Position numbers and translations under genes: made by a program
Shown: positions 58,199-64,000 of the stretch, piece by piece
Layout of the letters: the number at the start of each line of letters is the position of its first letter
Numbering within the stretch: position 1 is the stretch's first letter
The notes under the pieces: generated by a model
Databases searched by the model: none
Told to the model about the DNA's origin: nothing
Seen by the model: the letters and a program-made list of their open reading frames with translations, nothing else
NCBI GenBank assembly: GCA_024741835.1
Contig: JAENRP010000010.1
Coordinates: forward strand, 62,001-126,000
DNA from: Diplocarpon mali
Taxonomy: Eukaryota; Ascomycota; Leotiomycetes; Helotiales; Drepanopezizaceae
DNA: 64,000 nt
Direction: 5' to 3'

Positions 58199-61100
58199 GT
58201 CCGCTCCCGCATGCATTAAAAGTGCATGCCTGTCAACACCGCCGCACACTCTCCACTGGGGAGGCGTGTTGACTTGTGGTTTCGCCGGCTTTGTGGGTTG
58301 TGGGCTCTTTTTACTATACTCCTTCCTAGGAGCTGTGGGACTTTGAGATCAGACTTGTGGGCTTGACTTGACCTGACCGATCACTTGGCTTTGACATATT
58401 CCACGCAGAGTGGGCTTTGGCTTTCATGTTGGCTTGTGGCTGTCCCCGTCCGCAGCTTTTTTGATCCGTTACTTTTTTGAGGCGTTTGGGGTTCTTGAGA
58501 TCTGACCATCAATGTGGGCTCTTTGACTTACCGAAGTTCGACCCTCTCTTCCCATGAGAGGGCCCTTCTTCACTGTGGGCTTGACTACTGAGGGATCTAT
58601 TCGGATACGTAGGAAAAGTTGATTGTATTTTCGTTGGTGTGGTTCATCGGTAGAGGGAGAGTTGTACTATACTGGTGAGTAAAACCCTGCTTGCTTTGGT
58701 TTAGTTGCTTCTCCCCTTGCAATAATCAAATAAGAATCACATCCTACTTTTAGCCTCCTATCATTTTATGCTTGACTAGTGAAAATTGCTATGTGTCTGC
58801 TATGTAGTATCGTTTCAATCACTCTCCGCTATCTATCGTAATATTTTGATATCCATCCCACTGATTTATCTAAACCATCTTAATATCCCCGATCTCTAAC
58901 GTCTTGCGTGTGTATCACCTATCCAATTTCACCTTACTGTTACAGCCCATGTCCAAACCCGAGTATGTCTCCGCTGCGTTGCGCCTACAAACAAAAAAAA
59001 ATCTTCATCTTTGTTTGGAGTATATTACCTCACTCTTTCCCGTATACACTAGAGCATCTCGATTCTCGCTTTTCTCCGCTCAAGGCCCCCCAGCAGAACT
59101 AAGCGTGTCTATTTTCATTCCTACCTATTTTTTCCTTGCCTAACCACCCGCAGCCAACACCAACAGCAGCGTCATCTCGAGCCCCGAACACTCCCTAAGT
59201 CACGCGGGCGCCCCTTCACGATGTCGCATATCTAGCTAGGTCAGATCATGCTGCGAGCTCGGTCTGAATACCGTGTAGCTTTACGAGTGGCCGGATCCCT
59301 ACAAAGAGTATGATACGATAAATCATGATACAATCGGATACGATAAGTTACATCTCATCCTGGAGACCCCTGATCGCGGAAATACAACCAAGTCAGATCT
59401 GTGGCTCGAAGCAGATGGCTTGGGGTTAGAAGGGAAGGGAAAGGAAGGGAAGTGAAGGGAATGAGCGCAAGGAAAGGGGATTTCATATTCACATCTCAGG
59501 AACACAGGTTCCCGCGATGGAGAATATAGAGAAGCCGAAACGGCAGGTCGAGCTCTTGTCGCGCGGCGCTTACACTCCTTTCTTTGGGTACGGCGGCTTG
59601 CTCGGCCACATATGTATATATAAATAATATAGATATTTGCTTTCTAGTCGGCGAATTTTAGCAATTAAATCCGAAGAGGTCTCTTAATTTACTATATTAG
59701 TTCTAAAGTACATAGTATAAGGAAAAAATGGTAAGCTCGGATCTATATATAAGGAGAAACTAGCCTAAAAACTCTTTATATCTTTACTATTTAGCCTATT
59801 GTACCTATGATTCCCGATTCCTAAAATATTCTAGCCTATATCTCAGTCCATAGTCGCTCCCTTTAGGTCTCGGGCGAGTACGTTCTTAGAAGGTGCCCCG
59901 ATAAATTGAATCGCCTTATGTTCTCTATTTTAGGATAAGCCCTTTGCGCTAATCACTGCTACATATTTATTATATTAAGCGATTTAAATAATTAGTAGCG
60001 GCTCTTGATTCTAACTCTTCTTATCGACTTTATACACTATTGCCGAAATATATCCTTTTCCTCCTCCTCTTCCTTATATACTATAACTTGCCTTTTTCTC
60101 CTATATATCCTTTATTAAGCCTTTCCTTTGATTAAAGTTGTATATTTAAACAATCCTAGACTATACAAGTCAAGGCCGGAAGTAAAGGGTATTAATAAAA
60201 GAGGTAATATAGTAGAGAGATAAAAAAATTTCTCCCGACATTTTCGAATGTTCTAGCTTCATTCGACTTAGGGTTGATTATTTTATATTCGAAAGAATTC
60301 AATCTCGGCTCTGCAGAAATTCAAAGAATCTGTAGGTTCGTAGGAGATATCCCAAGTAGGTGTTGAGTTGTCGTCTCCCTCCGAATCTGAAGAGGTCTTT
60401 AACATATTTACATATTTATATACGTGAGTATTAGAACACGTATACAATGACACATGCAGGGTTTCAAATGAAAGTCGAACTATATCCTATACTTCTATTC
60501 TTTTTTTTTTTACAAGATCGCGAAGATATACGAGTACAAGGGAGGGAGATGGTAGTTTAATTTTATACTGTTAACCGCACTACATCTAAACATTTTATAA
60601 CTCATATTCGACTTTTTTATATCTTACTTTTCTATAGCGCCCAAGAAGCACTGAATATATAGCTCTTCGTCCAATCATAAAAAGACCTTTGCTTATCCGT
60701 TTCCTGATTAAATTTATCTAATTCGCTCTCTTCGAAAATGTCTCTGGCTTTTGGGTTCGGATTTGACCCCAGGGTCTGATTTGAATGAAGGCATTGTATC
60801 CACTGCTTATCTATTATCTCTCTTTTTCCTTCCACGTGTATTTTTCAAGATTCATTATTCCTCAGGGTCTCATTCTGCTTCGTGGCGTTCTGTTCCATTG
60901 ATCTTTTTTCTGATCAGCTTTTAAGATGTATATAGCTCCACCTTTTTTATACTACTGGCAACTACAAACCAAACCTTGTCCCCTTTCCTCCCCATTGCTC
61001 TCCTTTCCTTTCTCTTTTCACCCGCCTTTGAAAACCCCCTCCAGAGACACTCTCTCCCTGCCGCTGAAACCCTCCTTCCAAATCCCATATGCGCAACTCC

Positions 61101-61776
61101 AGAACTATTTCGCCAGTCTACTACTACTTATCCTGCAACTATTATTTATGCAAAACCTCTGTCTCCAGTCTCACTTCGCTTTTACTCGTATCCCCCCATC
61201 CCTCCCTAAGCCCCTCGAAAAGTACAAGTATAATCATACTTATTAGACGTGCACACACAGCCACAGAAGGTTTCTCTAAGATGACTTTATGGTTCCCAAA
61301 TTTCCAGCTCTTATAAGTAGCATAACTTTCTGTTCACTCCTATCTATCTATTCCCATATCCTCACCTCGCGCCTCAATTGATCTTTTACCTACTTCATTT
61401 AAGAGCTTGGATAAATTTTTTTTATAAATTTTTTATATTTTTCGCATGGTGATTCCTATTAGTTTGCTACATATTGCTAGGCGTAGGTGCAATGAGCATC
61501 AGTCTATCACGTATATATCACCGACAGGGCCAGATATATCTCCCTAGATGTGCCGTCCCAGATGTGCGCTGCTGGTGAAAATTGAATGATTTGAATGATA
61601 AGATTCTCGCTGCGTGACGCGTTGCGACGTCATGTTTCGTTAGATTCATGTTCGTTGCCCAGATGTGTCGGTCCCCATATGTCGTGGGAGGCGTCGCTGT
61701 CCCTGGCTCTGTGTCATCACGGCTGACAAACGTCGTGCTGCTTGTGTTTGAAGATACTCCACCCATCAACTTAAAA
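58199..61776. other. Intergenic region without a supported gene
   Basis: The first few hundred bases are GT-rich and TGTGGGCTTG-like words recur, probably as 3' UTR and downstream sequence of the nucleolar-protein gene. A second copy of the 0.7-kb dispersed repeat lies at 59690-60381. Around 60,960-61,220 the plus strand is very pyrimidine-rich, which opens a frame of 106 codons without protein character. No RNA gene was recognised. Confidence 0.5.
59690..60381 (+). repeat. 0.7-kb dispersed repeat, copy B
   Basis: Same orientation and order of blocks as 33911-34585, with several small insertions and deletions. Shared blocks include GGGCGAGTACGTTCTTA, GTTCTCTATTTTAG.TTAAGCC-like, TTAAGCCTTTCCTTT, TTCTAGCTT.ATTC and the end GGTGTTGAGTTGTCGTCTCC. 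It forms a local AT-rich patch outside the main island. Confidence 0.75.
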
Positions 61777-62994
61777 TCAAGCAACAACCCCCCTAGCAGT
61801 TCCCCCAATCCCCCACTTAAACCTCCTTAAGCCCCCCGTCCCCCGCACAACGTCCCGCCCACACTCACCCCCTCCGCCATTAAACCCCACTACCTCTCCC
61901 CTCCCCACCTCGCGTCCGATAACATACCCGGCCCCAAAGCCCACGACGCTGAAGAGCACCACGACACCTGCCCATGTCAGCAGCGTCGGCGAAAGCAGGC
62001 TATCTTCCTCGAGAGCCTGCATGCGCTTTTTCTTCACACTGCGACTCTTCCGGGCCTTCTCCAGACCACACAATTCCGGGCTAGATATCGAGGGGCTGCT
62101 GCGCGCTCGGGTAGACGGCGTGAGGGGTCGGGACGTGTTGGCTGCTAGTGGCATGGGCGGGCCGAGTAGTTCGCTCTCTGGGACGAAGCGGAGACCGATC
62201 GGCTCGTTGCTCGCCATGGTATTGCTGCTCTGGTTCCGTTTCGGGAGTCCCCGCGCGGCGGCTGCGCCGATAGAAAGGAGCGTGTTGAGCGAGGCGCGGA
62301 GAGCGGCGTCGTGGTCGACGTGGTGGTTGTAGCCGGAGTGGTGTCGTGCTACCCTCGGGGGGTATGAGTGTCTCGCATTCGGGTTTGTGTGAGGCGGGAA
62401 ATAGGAGCCTGGTACAGCAGGTCTCTGACCTGCTGCAGACGGCGGATGTGAGAATGCGTTCGGTTGCGGTGTGAATGGCCCGGCGCCCGTTCTCCGCCCC
62501 AGCGCAGTGCCATTCTCGTCGTCGTCCGTATCCGAAGCTGATGTAGGCTCGAAGCCCCGGCGGGATGTTGGGGGGAGGATGTGCTCATTTGAGCTGGTCA
62601 GGACTTGGTCCTCCTCGCTTTCACTCTCTTCGTATTCTTCCTGGCTGCTTGCGCTGGTCTGGTGGGCTTCGAGGCCGAGGTAGGACAGTGCACCTTGTTG
62701 CGCTCGTCGCCGTCGGCGGATGTTAGGGTGATGCTGGACGCGGAGGCCTGTAGTGACGATCTCGTCGTTTATTGAGGAGACAGAGGACGAAGAGGGCTGG
62801 GAGGCTATCTCAACCCAGGATTCTGTGGCAGTGAGTGAGTATTTACCTGGCTTGGCTGGGATGATGCTATTCGTACCATCATTCCGCACCCGTTGAGGCA
62901 CGCTTGAAGACTGTGCCATGGCTTCCGTCGGCCTGGCAGTTCTGCTTTGGGATATGTACTCGCTGTTATGGTGTAGAGGGGGAGGAGGAGGCAT
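61777..62994 (-). CDS. Single-pass membrane protein with disordered N-terminus, unknown function
   Basis: Single exon, 405 aa from the ATG at 62994 (a later ATG at codon 26 is also possible). Most of the protein is polar and Ser/Pro/His-rich. Near residue 63 it has ESWVEI followed by ASQPSSSSVSS and DEIVTTGLRVQ, a compact block that looks conserved. Later, DHDAALRASLNTLLSIGAAAARGLPKR and a basic RKSRSVKKKRMQAL precede one hydrophobic span, LLTWAGVVVLFSVVGFGAGYVIG, close to the C-terminus, then a Gly-rich tail. The topology is that of a near-tail-anchored protein facing the cytosol. WVEI fits the W-x-x-I/L/V Atg8-interacting pattern, but this is only inference. No family name can be given. Confidence 0.75.
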   Translation of the reverse strand: MPPPPPLHHNSEYISQSRTARPTEAMAQSSSVPQRVRNDGTNSIIPAKPGKYSLTATESWVEIASQPSSSSVSSINDEIVTTGLRVQHHPNIRRRRRAQQGALSYLGLEAHQTSASSQEEYEESESEEDQVLTSSNEHILPPTSRRGFEPTSASDTDDDENGTALGRRTGAGPFTPQPNAFSHPPSAAGQRPAVPGSYFPPHTNPNARHSYPPRVARHHSGYNHHVDHDAALRASLNTLLSIGAAAARGLPKRNQSSNTMASNEPIGLRFVPESELLGPPMPLAANTSRPLTPSTRARSSPSISSPELCGLEKARKSRSVKKKRMQALEEDSLLSPTLLTWAGVVVLFSVVGFGAGYVIGREVGRGEVVGFNGGGGECGRDVVRGTGGLRRFKWGIGGTARGVVA

Positions 62995-64000
62995 GGCGAG
63001 GAATGAAGGCGGGGTTCGGGCGGTGAAGTTGAATAGCAAAGACAGGTGAGTTTTTGAATCCTGGCGAAGAACGGATGTATTGTATCCTCAAATATCCTCA
63101 GCCCTGCCAGTGTGACGTCTGAATATCGTACTGCTTCCCACCAACAAAACGTCGACAGACCGCTTCTTGAGGCGGGCGAGTTTCTGCTTGCTGTCGACTG
63201 GATCCTGTTAGACTTGACCTGATATCAGCCGGCTGAACTCCGGGCTTGATAAGATCCGGGGGTCGTCTTAGCAGATCAGGGGGAGAGCGGTGAGCGGCGT
63301 AACAAACACATAAACATGTATATTGCCGTGCAATGCGAGAAGAGACTCGGCGGACACAGAGAGAGAGAGGAGAGAGGATCTATGCGTTGAGACCGTGTGA
63401 CAGAACAGATTATTATTCAGCACAGCCAGCCGCCGCAGCAAGCCCCCGGCGAACGGCACTCGTGCCCGATAACGAATGAGGGGGGTCGATAGCGCGATAA
63501 GCCTGAGACAATAATGACACAGGGTCTGTGAACTCTGGCGAGGATATATATATGAATATGGATATATATATATATGTGTAGATATAAGCCTGTTTAAGAA
63601 TGTGTCAATGTGTCAATATGTAAATATAAGCATTTACATGTGGTATGTTTGTTCGCGTAACCACACATACTCAGAAAGGTATTTCCACCCATTGCTCACC
63701 CAACAGCAAGTACAGCAGAACACAGCATCTCTTTGCGCGAATCCATCTGCACTTCAGTTTGTGTAATGTCTTCATTCCGTGCTGAGGTGCACGTACGCGA
63801 GTCTCACACCCACCAGGTTTCTTGTTTAGCTAACAGGATATAGAGTCGCACGCCATCTATGCGCCAGTGCAGACGGACTGGGAAAAGAGAATCGGGCAAG
63901 GTAAGCTTTTTGATTCCGCGCTTATAATACGAAGTCGATTACGAAGTGCATCTATACGAATCTAACACGGAACAGATCTCTTGTTTACCTGGTCTCAAGC
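62995..64000. other. Region upstream of the membrane-protein gene, no gene seen
   Basis: It holds the promoter of the minus-strand membrane-protein gene and then about 0.9 kb without coding character. A TA-rich microsatellite-like tract (GGATATATATATGAATATGGATATATATATATATG) lies near 63541-63575. The window ends inside this region. Confidence 0.5.

Noticed and set aside
1..64000. CRISPR arrays, rRNA genes, bacterial-type operons
   Set aside because: None seen; the intron-rich genes show the window is fungal nuclear DNA.

Overview
The window is nuclear DNA of a filamentous ascomycete (Pezizomycotina). The genes carry many short introns (mostly 45-130 nt) with GT...AG borders and CTAAC/CTGAT-like branch sites. 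Several products are fungus-specific: an ENA-type sodium pump, a Gtb3-like giant glycosyltransferase, an Agd3-like deacetylase and a family PL3 pectate lyase. About 16 kb of very AT-rich DNA (roughly 33.3-49.6 kb) holds degraded repeats whose changes are mostly C-to-T and G-to-A, the mark of repeat-induced point mutation (RIP). The pectate lyase suggests a plant-associated fungus. I cannot fix the class; Leotiomycetes is only a guess.

Layout. 1-2.85 kb: no gene seen. 2.96-6.55 kb (+): six-exon ENA P-type ATPase of 1,063 aa. 6.6-9.1 kb: no gene, one degraded duplicated segment. 9.12-10.77 kb (-): ZZ zinc-finger protein with a degenerate EF-hand. 10.8-14.3 kb: mostly empty, with a possible broken F-box-like gene. 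14.27-23.56 kb (-): one twelve-exon gene for a 2,899-residue membrane glycosyltransferase with a C-terminal PelF-like GT4 domain. 23.6-27.5 kb: divergent intergenic region. 27.50-30.14 kb (+): ten-exon secreted Agd3-like deacetylase. 30.1-33.3 kb: no gene supported. 33.3-49.6 kb: AT-rich island with a 0.7-kb dispersed repeat, three LTR-like repeat copies, a stop-riddled Tc1/mariner transposase and one intact pectate lyase gene. 49.7-58.2 kb: dense housekeeping block with a small hydrophilic protein, head-to-head TAF3-like and TAF7 genes, mitochondrial ribosomal protein mL54, a complex I subunit (NDUFB10 type) and a Gar2/Nsr1-like nucleolar protein. 58.2-61.8 kb: no gene, second copy of the 0.7-kb repeat. 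61.78-62.99 kb (-): conserved-looking single-span membrane protein. To 64 kb: no gene.

How the genes work together. The main system is the divergent pair of giant glycosyltransferase and secreted deacetylase. In Aspergillus fumigatus the galactosaminogalactan (GAG) cluster contains gtb3 (polymerising/exporting glycosyltransferase), agd3 (deacetylase), uge3, ega3 and sph3. Here the first two lie side by side and the other three are not in the window. The inferred product is a partly deacetylated, adhesive cell-surface galactosamine-containing polysaccharide. The second functional pair is TAF3-like and TAF7: two TFIID subunits sharing one promoter of about 290 bp.

All exon joins were made by hand from splice sites and reading-frame continuity. 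Family names come from recognised motifs, not from database searches.
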